Part shown: piece after piece, positions 21,501-32,759 of the stretch
Numbering within the stretch: the stretch's first letter is position 1
Layout: every line of letters starts with the position of its first letter
Source of the DNA: Jackrogersella multiformis
Taxonomy: Eukaryota > Ascomycota > Sordariomycetes > Xylariales > Hypoxylaceae
Assembly (NCBI GenBank): GCA_902806575.1
Contig: CADCXD010000002.1
Location: 3,906,001 to 3,970,000 of the forward strand
Reading direction: 5' to 3'
Length of the DNA stretch: 64,000 nucleotides
Notes under the pieces: generated by a model
What the model was told of the DNA's origin: nothing
What the model saw: the letters and a program-made list of their open reading frames with translations, nothing else
The model's database searches: none
Translations under genes and position numbers: made by a program

Positions 21501-23616
21501 TGTCGGCGCTGGTGGGTTTTTCAGACTATGTGTGGGATCCGATGTCGAGACCGGCGATGTAGTTCTTGCTCTATCCAGCTCCAACAGATCTCCCGCGAAT
21601 ATTCCAACACATAATTGCATCACGCTCTCCTCGGTGCCAACAGCATCGACTCTCGTTTCGGTAGCTGCAAACCTGATCGCGGAGCAGATCCTATCGCTCA
21701 CCCCTAAGGGAGCCACTCTACTCGTCAATGAAGCAGACTCGGCAGTACAATCCGCCTTGCAAGCCAAGGCCAATGTCAAGAACGTCAAAACGACATTCAT
21801 AACTGCCACATTCGGACAGGAGAAGAACAATCAGTCAATATTCTTGCACCCTCACTTCCCTCAGCACGTCATCCGATCTTTGGTCCCCACGTCGACCGCC
21901 GTATTTGTCCATTTCCCCCGTGGCTCTCGCTCCGATGCAGTTAGAGATGCACTTGCCAACTATCTACCGCCAGCGTGCGTAAAAATTTCCGAGGAGGCAC
22001 TGCTGGGCCATGAGGTCAGGTCGTTCTCAGAGCCCAACTTGGCCCAGGCCCTGAAGAAAGCCTGGGACAGCACCCGTGCATCCAGTTCCGCTACGGTCGA
22101 ATCTATTGCGCTCGAGAAGGTATCTGAGCACAAGGCTATTGGAGAACCACTAGCCGTCTTAGACTGGACTGCCAGCTCCGTCGCAGCCAAGGTGCAAACC
22201 GTCGACTCGGGAACTCTGTTCCACGCCGACAGGACGTATCTCTTCATCGGCATGGCAGGCGAGCTTGGGCAGTCGCTTGCCAGGTGGATGATTGAGCATG
22301 GAGCTCGCTATGTAGTCCTCACGAGTCGTTCACCAAAGGTGAATACAAGGTTTGTCGAAGACATGGAGAAGCAATACGGTGCAATCGTCAGAAGCGTGTC
22401 CCTCGACATTACGTCGCCCGAGTCTCTTCGATCCGTCCACAAGACCATCACTGCCACCCTGCCAGCTATCGGGGGTATCATGCATGGCGCTATGATCTTA
22501 GACGACGAGATCATGCTCAACATGACGCACGAGCAGTTCGTCCGCGTAGCCAAGCCCAAGGTGCTAGGAGCCCAGCTCCTCGACGAACTATTCTACGACG
22601 ATACCTCGCTTGAGTTCTTCATCTGCTGCTCCAGTATCTCGTCCGTCATCGGCTGGAGTGGTCAGAGCAACTACGCGTCCGCCAACGACTACATGAGCTC
22701 CCTCATGTGCAACAGGCGCAAGCGCGGAGTTCCCGGCTCTACCATTAGCATCCCTGCCGTCTTGGGCGTGGGCTACGCTGCTCATTCTGATACCTTCGAC
22801 TTCGATTACATCAAGTCGATCGGCTACATCAACATCGGCGAAGAGGACCTCCACGCGCTCTTCGCTGAGGCCGTGCTCTCGGGCCGCCCCGGACAGTCTT
22901 CGGACGTCAAGGCGCAAGTAGCTATGGGCGTCAACTACGTACCAGCCGACCTAAACGTGCGAGAAGCGCACAAGCGCGACGTGCGGTTCAGCCACTTCAT
23001 CCTGCGCGAGGACGCCAACGGCGGCGCGAAGGCGCAGGGCGGCAAGGCCGGCGTGCGCGTCAAGGTGCAGCTACAAGATGCCAAGAGCGACGAGGAGGCC
23101 TACGCCATCAGCCGCGACGCGTTCCTATCGCATCTCAAGCGCATGCTGCGCATTCCCGAGGAAGAGAAGGTTTCGGACTCGCTGACGCTCATGGAGCAGG
23201 GCGTGGATTCTCTCGTGGCCGTGGACATCCGCTCATGGTTCCTGAAGGAGCTAGAGGTCGACGTTCCTACGCTCAAGATCCTGGGAGGTGGTACTATTGC
23301 GGACTTGGTCAAGACGGCGCTTGACAAGATACCTAGCCCGGAGCCGGAGAAGGCCGTGCCAGTAGAGGAGACTCCAGAGAAGGCGGTTGCCAAGGTGGAA
23401 AGGTCTGAGCAGACGACGACAAGCTCGTCGCCTAATACCGCGGGAAGCCCTCTCCTCACGCCTGAGCAGTCGAGCTCTTCTCGCACTCCTTCCGAGCCCG
23501 ACTCGGACTTGTCGTCTCCGCCCGCCATCGATGTGATGGGGAAGATGTCTTCCCATGACAAGATGTCTACCATTGTCACCGTGACCGAAGTGGAAGTCAG
23601 TGACACTGAGTCTTGA
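15556..23616 (+). CDS. Reducing polyketide synthase (KS-AT-DH-MT-KR-ACP, no ER)
   Basis: Iterative type I polyketide synthase of 2,576 residues from four exons: 15556-16204, 16276-16918, 17093-20327 and 20413-23616. Domains in order: KS about 8-432 (active Cys183 in DTACSSS, His323 in HGTGTQAGD, His366 in GHTEG); AT about 553-870 (Ser650 in GHSSGE); DH about 942-1240 (His976 in the H-x3-G-x4-P motif, Asp1154 in HPGTLDSA); C-methyltransferase about 1380-1600 (SAM motif EVGAGTGATTS); a linker with no enoylreductase signature; KR about 2100-2360 (FIGMAGELGQ, Tyr2263 in SNYASAN); ACP about 2405-2480 (Ser2442 in GVDSLV). All catalytic residues looked for are present. The last 90 residues are a Pro/Glu/Ser/Thr-rich tail, and no thioesterase, reductase or condensation domain follows. 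The overall style resembles the polyketide half of PKS-NRPS enzymes and ER-less polyene synthases. Expected product: a partly reduced, C-methylated chain. Confidence 0.95.
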
Positions 23617-24056
23617 TTTCATATGCTGATTCAATTTCAATGATATAATGCATGGGTGTTTCCCTCCACAGATGATTATGGGTTAGTTGGGGAGTTAAGG
23701 AGTAAGATTCACTGTTAGTTATGTACACGCTCTGTATCTGGTTTTTTTATACTTCCCTTTTAGATGTACGATTTTTAGATTAGATTGTTTTTCTTTCATC
23801 GTATCATATTCCCTATAAGATTCTAGGTCATTATGTGGTATATCATTCAATAAATCTCAATGTTGCTTTCTTCCGAAATTGTTTTGTAGTAATTAACGAT
23901 GAGGATGGGATGAATGATAAGGATGAATGATGGTGGGAATTCTTATCGTGTTACAAATTAAGTGGCATTCAATTACCTAGGTACTTGCATCCCACTCCAT
24001 AAGTGCATATTTGATATTACAATATCTTGTTAAGTGTATACTTATATATACACTAT
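23617..24056. other. Convergent 3' spacer after the synthase
   Basis: AT-rich spacer between the synthase and the convergent MFSD5-like gene. It includes T-rich tracts (from about 23740) and an AATAAA at 23850-23855 that could serve the synthase transcript. Confidence 0.45.
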
Positions 24057-25744
24057 TTAACTGATGTTCCTTATTTCTAATTTGTCCTTCTCCGCAGAAT
24101 CAACCTCGTCTGGGTCTCTGTTCCAGGTCCGTAAGAAGCCCCTACGGATGCTCAGTGTACCAAGTCCCAAGGTTATAGTTACACCTGCAACCAGGAGCAA
24201 TACAGCCGACGATATAAACACGGTCTGTCTATCATCTACTAGGTATAGCAAGAGGCATAAGTTAACGATACCTATATCAGAACAAGCTGGGGTTGACTCA
24301 CCTATATTGTTGCTAGTAGTGTATAACTCTACAACGACGAAGATGAATAGCGGAATATTCATCAAGCCATATACGAAGGCTCTACTAGAATCATTGACGA
24401 CCATGCTCCGATGATAAGCCATACTTGGGACATAGACTCCATTGCAGAACTCGAGGAATAGAAACGCTAAGTATGAATGAAGTTCCGTCTTGGAGAGTGC
24501 GGCAACCAAGAAGCTCGACGCACCACCGAAGAGCGCTGTGCCAAGAAGTATCGTCGGTAAGATGGCGCTATAAGCTGGAACCCGTTCTATTGTCGCCGGT
24601 TTTATATTTCGTGTGACGAAACTGAATAAGATCGCACCTAGAACCATCGTGGCCATGAATGTAGCAAATATTACGCCGTATGGAATCGTACTACCATGCC
24701 CTGGGCGTTCCCTCTCGTCTGCCTCTTGTAGAGTCCCAGGCCAGGAAAATGTAAAGATAAAGATGGTTCCTTCGAAGCAACACGAAGTGAAGCTTAACAC
24801 CCAAATCCTCATATCTTTCCATGTCGCCGTCGCTCTTTCTGCTGTCATGTTGTCAGCTGTGACACTTCGGAGACCATCTTCGTCACATAAGCTGGATTTG
24901 CCGCCATTGGTTCCTTTATTCTCATTCCACGTCCATAGTATGAGCAGGACAGCGCAGACGTCAAACCCCTATTCCAAAATCAGTATTAGAACAGATACAA
25001 TCAAGGAACCAATCTTACCACTCCGACGATGAATAGATTAGCTTTCGATCCCGAAGCTAGAACAACGCCGTGGCCTACGACCCCGGCAAGAATTGCCGTT
25101 ATACAATTGTACTTGGTCATGATACTGAACATAGCACTCAGAGGGAACGAACTCTGATCTAGCGCCCTTGCGTTATACTCGGTAACCATCCAGCTTTCAA
25201 AAGCGGTCCAGAGTAAATTCAACCCTATCCCGCTTAAGACTCTCCCCCCTATTAGAATTCGAATGTCATCGAACTTCACAGACATAGAGGCGAGAGAATG
25301 AATGCCGCAGAATACTAGGCACGCTGTCCTTCTACCGAATCTGTCGGCCATGTATCCGGTAATAAAAGCCGAAACCGCCGCAGAGACATATGTGGCGACG
25401 TAGAGGGTCGCAACAGTCCGTTCATCGAGGTCCTTCTCGTCTCGGAATAACGAATATAGATATGGTCCCTATAAAACGTGAGCCAAGGTGATCGGAAGGG
25501 CCTTCAGCTCGCCCGCCCGGCTCACCTGAAGCCACTCGGATCCCATGACGACCAGATAAACGCGCAGAAATATTTTACGGAACTCCTTAGCTCCCGCGTC
25601 GTGAGCAGACGTTGCCGTCTCTAATGTCCCGGCCCGGAACGGTCGTAAAATAACATGGTGTCCCATAACAAACATGACTAGGGGCATAAGGATCAATAGT
25701 CCGATCCAGTACATACTTAGAGCCATTTTGAGCACATCTAGCAA
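24057..25744 (-). CDS. MFSD5-like (molybdate-anion transporter type) MFS protein
   Basis: Polytopic membrane protein of 505 residues, exons 25744-25526, 25468-25019, 24968-24302 and 24238-24057. The joins restore EWLQGPYLYSLF, IVGVGFDVC and NIVDDRQTV. GPYLY, the loop motif GYMADRFGRRTACL, GRVLSGIGLNLLWTAFESWM and the central TWKDMRIWVL followed by CCFEGTIFIF match the MFS_5 family that includes the molybdate-anion transporter MFSD5. Family members have been linked to molybdate uptake, but the substrate here is not shown. The last intron is 63 nt (24301-24239), a multiple of three without a stop, so a retained-intron isoform would stay in frame. It converges on the synthase and marks the right end of the accessory region. 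Cluster membership is uncertain. Confidence 0.85.
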
Positions 25745-26745
25745 AGTCTACTAGAGTATTATGTGATGTTCAGATTGGAGAGTTAGGAAGCGTTGCTATT
25801 TTGATAGTAGCCCATGTGATCACGAATAACAACTGCGTATTACTTCTACATATGTGGTCTTACTTAAAGCCATGCGTAAACAACATTCCTCGTAAATCTG
25901 CCCCCTGATTAGTTAGGAATTGTTTCGATCAACATATCTTGGAAGCTAGGTGGTACTTCTACGTAGGGAGGAATCCCCAGGTAAGTATGACCTTGGCAGC
26001 ACTCTACTACATAAATACAGTTATGACCTATCTCATATGATAGACCGTTAGCGACACCACTATAAATATATCTGCAAAGGATAGTATCCTGAACGGAATA
26101 CCCAACAAATATGTTAGATCGCCAACTACGTACTAGATTGCTGCTATACATACGAACAGTTTCACTAGGGTCTAAAGCGTGATAATCTAAATTCCCGTCC
26201 GTATCCCTCCAGGAGATGGATTTCATAAATACGATGATCTCCAAGGGGCGGGAAGACATATACCTAGACATATGACGGGTTATACACCCCCTTCCTTCAA
26301 TTGAGTCGCGGTAGCCCCTGAAACAAATACATATACATACATCCCTTTCTAAACATCATGTCGAGTCCATCAAGCGATATCGCATGTAATTATAGTGGCT
26401 ACATTAAGAAGTTGTCGAACTAATAGATGCATCAAGGCCGAACAGACCCGATCAGACCGCCAGCACGTCCTATAGATAAGAGCCCTGGACAGCGATTTTT
26501 ATCAAGACGTCACTCCAACCACCGAAACACATCATCGGCGTAGAAAAAGGTTGTATCTTTCAGCTTACATCCAAATTTTAACATTCCGAAAATAAGTAGG
26601 CACCCAGCACTGTTTAGCTTTACGGGTAGAAGAAAAACTAGGGTGATCTCAATAGACGTGACATTACACCGCGCAAATACACTGCGCCGGACTCCGTATC
26701 GTACCTATGTCAGCCATCTAGATGCCGGTGAAGTTACAAGAAAAA
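25745..26745. other. Boundary spacer between accessory and conserved genes
   Basis: 1-kb AT-rich stretch between the MFSD5-like gene and SSF1. Apart from the doubtful frame at 25909-26271 it shows no gene. Confidence 0.45.
25909..26271 (-). CDS. Hypothetical 120-residue frame (doubtful)
   Basis: I do not recognise this frame. It encodes 120 residues with a balanced composition (several Tyr, Trp and Cys), no signal peptide, no membrane segment and no known motif. It stands alone in the AT-rich boundary spacer, and the upstream base pattern shows no obvious promoter. It could be a small gene, a fragment of a decayed one, or chance. Confidence 0.2.
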   Translation of the reverse strand: MSRYMSSRPLEIIVFMKSISWRDTDGNLDYHALDPSETVRMYSSNLVRSWRSNIFVGYSVQDTILCRYIYSGVANGLSYEIGHNCIYVVECCQGHTYLGIPPYVEVPPSFQDMLIETIPN

Positions 26746-28239
26746 CTAGTTTTCGTCTGCTATTTCTTCCCTCTCGTCTTCCCATTCGTCCTCGTCCATC
26801 AATTCACCGAGAGCTTGTTCGGCATCTCCCGCGAGTCCTTCACTATCCATTTCGTCATCATCCTCTTCCATCATCTCATCAAACAGATCACTGTTATTGC
26901 CATCCATATCAATATCGTCGTCGTCGTCATCATCCTCGGCGGGTTTTCCGTCTTTCTTAGTCTTAGCACCGCTCGCAGCCTTTTCTTTCTTCTTCTTCTC
27001 GACGTTAGCCTTCTGTTCTTTTCGCCTTGCATCCTTCTCCTGTTTGCGCTGTTCCCATCGCTTTTCGAGATCTTGTACTTCCTTTCTTGACTTGTGGATG
27101 TGCTCGTGCCACATCGTCTTGCCAGAACAAAGAGCTTCCTCGACTTTAGTCATACGCAGCTTCATGCGAGGTCCGAGTTCGACGAGGGTGACGCGCCGCC
27201 GCTCTACCCTCTCATCGCTGTCGGCTGTCTTATCTGGGTTCTCCAATTTGGCGGCGCGGGCCTTGCTCGAGAGCACTCTGCGCGGCAAATCCTCTAGAAC
27301 CTCTACCTCGGCATCTGTGTCCATTTCACTTCCACTAGTGCCATCCGTCACATAGCCCTCGCCATTCTCGCCGCCTATCATGTATTCAGAAATATCTTCC
27401 AGCTTCCCGAGATTCGGGACACCTCCTTTTCGGTTCTTAGCGCCAAAAAGCTTCTCGGCAGCGTCGAGTCTACGGAGTGGCTTCGAGACTCCAGCAGGCC
27501 TTGTAGAAATAGCGTAGTGTCGGAAGTTGAGCACAAATGAGCCATCGTCCTCGTCCGTGGCAGGCTCCCTATTTAGTAGAAGGACTCTGCGTATCGACTT
27601 TAAGGGAGTAGTTTGTGGGTTGATGCGAGGGAAAAGCGACTGAAATATAGTAGTGGTGAGCGACTCCAGGTGCTTAGGAACTTTAGAGTTGGCATCGGCG
27701 CCTGGCGTGGAGATGTTGTTCATGATCAACTGAGAACAGAATTAATGATTAGCACATTAAAATGAATGAAAAACACAAAACTAGAGCAGGAGAATTCTTA
27801 CCAATGGTGGTGTGATATACTCCTTGCCTCCACCCTTAGGATGCCTCTGTGCTCTGCGCACATCTTTACATAGCGAGTACTTCTCAACACGAAAGTGTAA
27901 TGTAGGACCGCGTGGAGTTGTAGCTATGCGCAAATTCGTGTTGCCAGATTCGGATCGCGAGAATAGAAGGAGATGGGTGACGCCGAGAGTGCCGGTCATG
28001 GTGACATAGTCCCTCAGACGGTTCGCGCGACGCTCTTTTAGACGGCTAGCGGTTCCAGGCTCCATGACTTGACGGACATCCTTTGCCAATTGACTGATAC
28101 TAGACCCAACCTCGCCAGCGCCTATGCGAATGACCATGCTCTTAGGATCTTGTACTGTTGAGCGGCCAACCAAAGGCGCCTTGTGCTTGGGGTTAGTCGC
28201 GCCGACATGAGTGCGCTTCTTGGTCCGACTTTTAGCCAT
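26746..28239 (-). CDS. SSF1: Ribosome biogenesis protein SSF1 (Brix domain)
   Basis: Nucleolar factor of 60S ribosomal subunit assembly (Ssf1/Ssf2, Peter Pan family), 473 residues, exons 28239-27802 and 27729-26746. The start is lysine/arginine-rich (MAKSRTKKRTHVG). The Brix domain begins around residue 30 with KSMVIRIGAGEVG, continues with MEPGTASRLKERRANRL, and carries the typical GPTLHFRVEKYSL. The intron splits PPL-LIMNN. The second half has a lysine-rich coiled stretch (about 385-425) and a run of Asp then Asp/Glu-rich segments at the C-terminus, as usual in this family. It is divergent from RRP3 with 522 bp between starts. Both proteins act in ribosome assembly, so a shared promoter is sensible. 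Confidence 0.95.
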
Positions 28240-28761
28240 TGTTGATATGTTTTGCGAATTTTCGAGATTGAATAATTGCGCAAGAATCTGGTGGTCTGTT
28301 TGTTGCCTGTTGTCTGTTGTAGTTGAAGCTTTGAATGATTGAAAACAGCTTCAATTTTTCTTTTCTTATTCGGCAGAAAAAAAGGTTTATCTGAGTGTGC
28401 AGGGGTTCTAAGTACTGGCTACTATCAGATAAGGGACGGTTCCTAGTATCAATAAGTACTAGATACTTAGCGGGGTTTGTAGCTGATAAGATAGATAAAT
28501 CAAAAAGGAAGGCGGTCAGAATTTTATTCATGTCTAAACTCTAAATGTGTACCAAATCTTAGGTACCTGTTGAACTTTATTATGTAGAACTTTTTGCGCC
28601 TCCAATTCACAGAAGTTTACATTTAACAGAACACACGATCTTCTTAACACAATCTTTTTGACAAATCATAATTCTAACAGAATTGTGCAGAACTGCAGTG
28701 TGAGGGACTAGATCCACCTATCCATCTTACACAGATCTACGAATCTATTCCAAGATCCAAG
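28240..28761. promoter_or_regulatory. Bidirectional promoter of SSF1 and RRP3
   Basis: 522 bp between two divergent ribosome-biogenesis genes. A/T-rich tracts occur near both starts. I found no exact match to the yeast RRPE or PAC elements by eye. Confidence 0.5.
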
Positions 28762-30486
28762 ATGTCTTCTACCAAACCAAAGAAAACGTTGCCTACTGCC
28801 GATGCCCCCGAAACCCACGAGACCCACGAAGCCGGCAACGAATCTCACAATCCTGTGATACCCGATGAAGACTCAACTGTAGAGACTGTCGCCAAGACCT
28901 TCAAGGAGTTGGTATGTGTACATCTAAATATCTAAATTACAATATACACACACCTCTTTCTAACACATTAGTATCTTACAGGGTATCGTTGATCCTCTAG
29001 TCGAGGCCTGTCACGCACTTGGATACAAGCATCCTACACCAATCCAGGCGCAATCGATACCACTCGCTCTACAGAATAGAGATCTCATAGGTCTTGCCGA
29101 AACTGGTAGCGGAAAGACGGCCGCTTTCACCCTACCTATCCTTCAAGCTCTACTCGAGAAGCCCTCAGCTTTCTTCGGTCTTATACTTGCCCCGACTCGC
29201 GAACTGGCATCCCAGATAGGCCAAGCAGTAGATGCCCTGGGCGCTTCCATATCGGTGAGATGCGCCGTCATCGTCGGTGGCTTGGATATGGTTCCTCAGT
29301 CTATTGCCTTATCCAAGAAACCTCATATCGTTGTCGCCACCCCGGGGCGCCTGCTAGATCATCTCGAGAAAACGAAGGGCTTTAAACTGTCGAATACCAA
29401 GTATCTAGTTATCGATGAAGCCGATCGACTCTTAGACATGGACTTCGGTCCTATTCTTGACAAACTTCTCAAGTTCCTCCCCAGGGAGAGACGGACATTC
29501 CTCTTCAGCGCCACCATGTCGTCAAAGGTCGAGAGCTTGCAGAGAGCCAGCTTGCGAGACCCTCTTCGCGTCAGCATCAGCTCCAACAAGTACCAGACTG
29601 TCGCAACTTTGAAGCAATACTACGTCTTCATTCCGCACATACACAAGGATTCGTACTTGATTTTTCTGGTGGCAAGCGAGTTTACGGGACGATCTACCAT
29701 CATATTTGCGCGGACAGTCTACGAAACTCAAAGGATAGCGATTATGCTACGATTCCTTGGCTTTGGCGCAATTCCTCTCCATGGTAAGTGAACATCCATG
29801 ATCAAGGCGGGCTTAGAAAGCCATTTGTTTTAAACTTGAGCTGTGGTCCTTGACAAGTACTAACTCCATCTGCTTTAGGTCAATTATCACAATCTGCACG
29901 TTTAGGTGCTCTGAGCAAGTTTCGGTCCGGATTTCGTGATATCTTAGTTGCAACCGACGTTGCTGCTCGAGGTTTAGACATACCCAAAGTTGATGTCGTC
30001 CTCAACTATGATTTGCCCCAAGATAGTAAGTCAATCCCTTCAATTCCTCTTTTCTCAAAAGGGATTAATTCCGAGTATCTTGTCGAGCTATATATTGCTA
30101 TATCCTATTTATCAAGCAACCTCCTTTTCAACTTGAAAATTCATTTTAGCTAATGAAAACGTGCAGGCAAGACATACATACACCGAGTTGGACGAACAGC
30201 ACGTGCGGGTAATGCCGGCCAAGCCCTTAGCTTAGTTACCCAGTACGATATTGAGATATATCAGCGGATTGAGGCCGCGTTGGGTAAGAAGCTTGACGAG
30301 TACGAGACTGACAAGGAGGAAGTCATGGTCTTCAAATCCCGAGTTGAAGATGCCCAACGATTTTCGCGTAACGAAATGAAAAAGTTGATGGATGACCGCG
30401 GAAACAGGGGTTCGGTCTTAAGAGGCCGTCACGAACACAGAGCCGGAAAGAGACGACACGACGGCATGGATGCTGAAGAAGGGTAA
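28762..30486 (+). CDS. RRP3: ATP-dependent rRNA helicase RRP3 (DDX47 type)
   Basis: DEAD-box RNA helicase needed for 18S rRNA maturation in its yeast and human relatives. 472 residues from exons 28762-28911, 28982-29783, 29879-30025 and 30167-30486. Seen in order: Q motif region (ALGYKHPTPIQAQSIP), motif I (AETGSGKT), Ia (APTRELASQ), TPGRLLDHLE (Ib), DEAD as VIDEADRLLD, SAT, then the second RecA domain with IIFARTVYETQRI, ATDVAARGLD (motif V) and HRVGRTARAG (motif VI). The acidic, His- and Glu-rich N-terminus is short (about 50 residues). The C-terminus is basic (RGRHEHRAGKRRHDG). All core motifs are intact. Confidence 0.96.
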
Positions 30487-32759
30487 TGATATTGTGAGAG
30501 AATGTGAATGACAAACCTAACGGGAGATAGACCATGGTCAGAAGAGTTTAGATTAGATACCCAGCAATTAAAAAAGCTATTACCATATGATTTCATGAAA
30601 CAACAGCGATGTGTCAGTGAATACATCTAGGTATATATCAGTGATACCATTATGGATTCACCATCTTTAAGACATCTCACAAGATGTAGAATAACGGAGA
30701 ATGCAGCCCTGTCTTAATCACGGCTCTAGGTACTCAAATGAGCTTAGGTTTTATTGTTAGCCTTCGAGGTTCGCCTGCTCTACGGCCACAACAGGAGGCA
30801 CCAGCGAACTAACGAACCCAACTACTTGGCTCCCCCGAGACATTGGATAGTAATCTTCCAACAATTACAGAGGTAGGTACCAGATGACTGGAATGTAAGC
30901 TACTATTATAGAATATCAAGCTGGATATCTCTTGCTGGTATTCCCCGCCGTAGACTCGGGGAGGACGATTTTATCTCAGACATGCATTATGTATATCCGA
31001 TGTACATAAACTAGGTAAATAACAAGCATCATCTGGAATGCAGAACTATTTAGGTAGTCATGAAATGCACCTGGCGATAGGGTTTCCCTTCCTCCAAACA
31101 TCCTTCGATGCAATACCCATCCAGGCGATCTTCATGTCATGTTAGCAGGAACTCATCCTACTACTACCAACCGAACTATATCAATGATTACCACTGTTTC
31201 ACATACACTATTCCTGCCGCGTCTGGAACTTATCAGCAAGGGTGGTGTTGGTAGAGCGTGTAGAAATGCCAGCGTGATCCTCTACATGACCCACGTCCCT
31301 TGACAGCATCTAAAATTGGTAATGAAGCGGTGTATTACAACTCCCCAAGCACGCAGTAAAGTCTCCTAGATGCGGCGCGGATAATAGTAAGCTGTCTAGG
31401 ACTGATATACATAACAACCTGTGAAATTGGGGATTTAATCGGCGAGGGAAGAGACTAGGTAGGCCTAGGTAATTTAGATGGATGATATATTGACTTTCAG
31501 TTACTAGTACTAGGTAGGTAAATTAACGTAAGAAAATATCATTCTTTAACGTTTACTATTAGAATAGGAGAGAAGTTCACTTGAGCCCAAGTCAAATGAT
31601 GTTATTATTATTATAGTATATTTCTACCTAGAAGAGGTACCTATCTAGCTTAAGTTGTAATTAATTCATATCTCTTTACTCGGCAGCACAAGTATACAGC
31701 AAGATGTAAGGTAACGTTGTAATTGCTCGGAGGACCGCCTATGAAAACATAAGAAACACTTAGATATTTGCCTATCTTACCTGGCCTATGTATGAACTCT
31801 GAGATCATCGTTGCATCTACACATCAGAGGCCATGGCATCCGCCCAACCAACCTGGATAGTCGTCTTATCCTCATTCATTCGTTCGTTCATTCATTCATT
31901 CACTCACTCACTCACTCACTCACTCACTCACTCACTCACTCACTCATCCATTCCCCCCACCAATCCAAAGCCCTCTCCATTACGTAGGTACCTACCCATG
32001 ACACCCAGCTTCGCATCGCATCGCATCGCAAGCTCCAAACCTCGCCACCACGAACAAACGAACATTCATCCCATCCACTACGAGTGGGGTCGCGTGTCTT
32101 CCAAACCGCTCACTAGAGCGCTAGGCCGCGGTGACTGGCCGGGCCCGTAGCTGGTAGTTAGGCGTGACCAACCGGAGGGCGACGAACAGCTGTCAGCGCT
32201 CGAGGGGGGGCTTCGAGAAAGGAAAAAAAAAGCGTGGGGATGTGGGGTAGGCAGGTCGAGGGAAAAACGCATGGATGAGGTATAAAGAGCGTGCGCAATC
32301 CGGTTCACGATGGTGAGGAGTGTATACTATGTATCTCTCTATATATAGTTATACTGTATGTATGTATACCTAGGTAATCAATATATTACAGATTCTTGTG
32401 ATACTGCATATTGCTACTCATACATACCTGTTTTGTATCGTGCACGGGTTACAATGTGATCATGATCACAGGTAAGACATCGTCGTGCGTCAAAGTTATC
32501 TCACTAAAGTTCAAACAGTATCTTGACTCACAATATCTAAAGTGTGCTCTGGATTTCACACGATAATTCTTCTATGCCATTGATTAGGAAACGAATAGCT
32601 AGGAGTACATAGGAAAATGACAATCCAAAACATGGCAATGGCCACAACACATGCGATGATAAAGAGCCGGATCTTGAGCAGGGCGTCGAAGCCACCCCGG
32701 GGGTTGTTCATGTACGAGGGAATATGCCGAATATCCCGACCCGAGATGAGGGTAGAAGC
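30487..32759. other. 2.3-kb spacer downstream of RRP3
   Basis: Convergent spacer between RRP3 and the acidic-protein gene. It holds the CATT/CACT microsatellite and scattered CTAGGTA palindromes. The apparent frame over the microsatellite only reads the repeat. No gene is supported. Confidence 0.5.
31872..31946 (+). repeat. CATT/CACT microsatellite
   Basis: Tetranucleotide tract. The first part is CATT with two CGTT variants (to 31900), followed by about eleven CACT units (31901-31946). A simple repeat in a non-coding spacer; copy number is likely to vary between strains. Confidence 0.95.

Noticed and set aside
26897..27355. 152-codon plus-strand Ser-rich frame
   Set aside because: It is antisense to the acidic and basic C-terminal part of SSF1, so an artefact of codon composition.
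31833..32150. Frame reading a Ser/His/Thr repeat protein
   Set aside because: The repeat is only the translation of the CATT/CACT microsatellite. No start context or conserved part.
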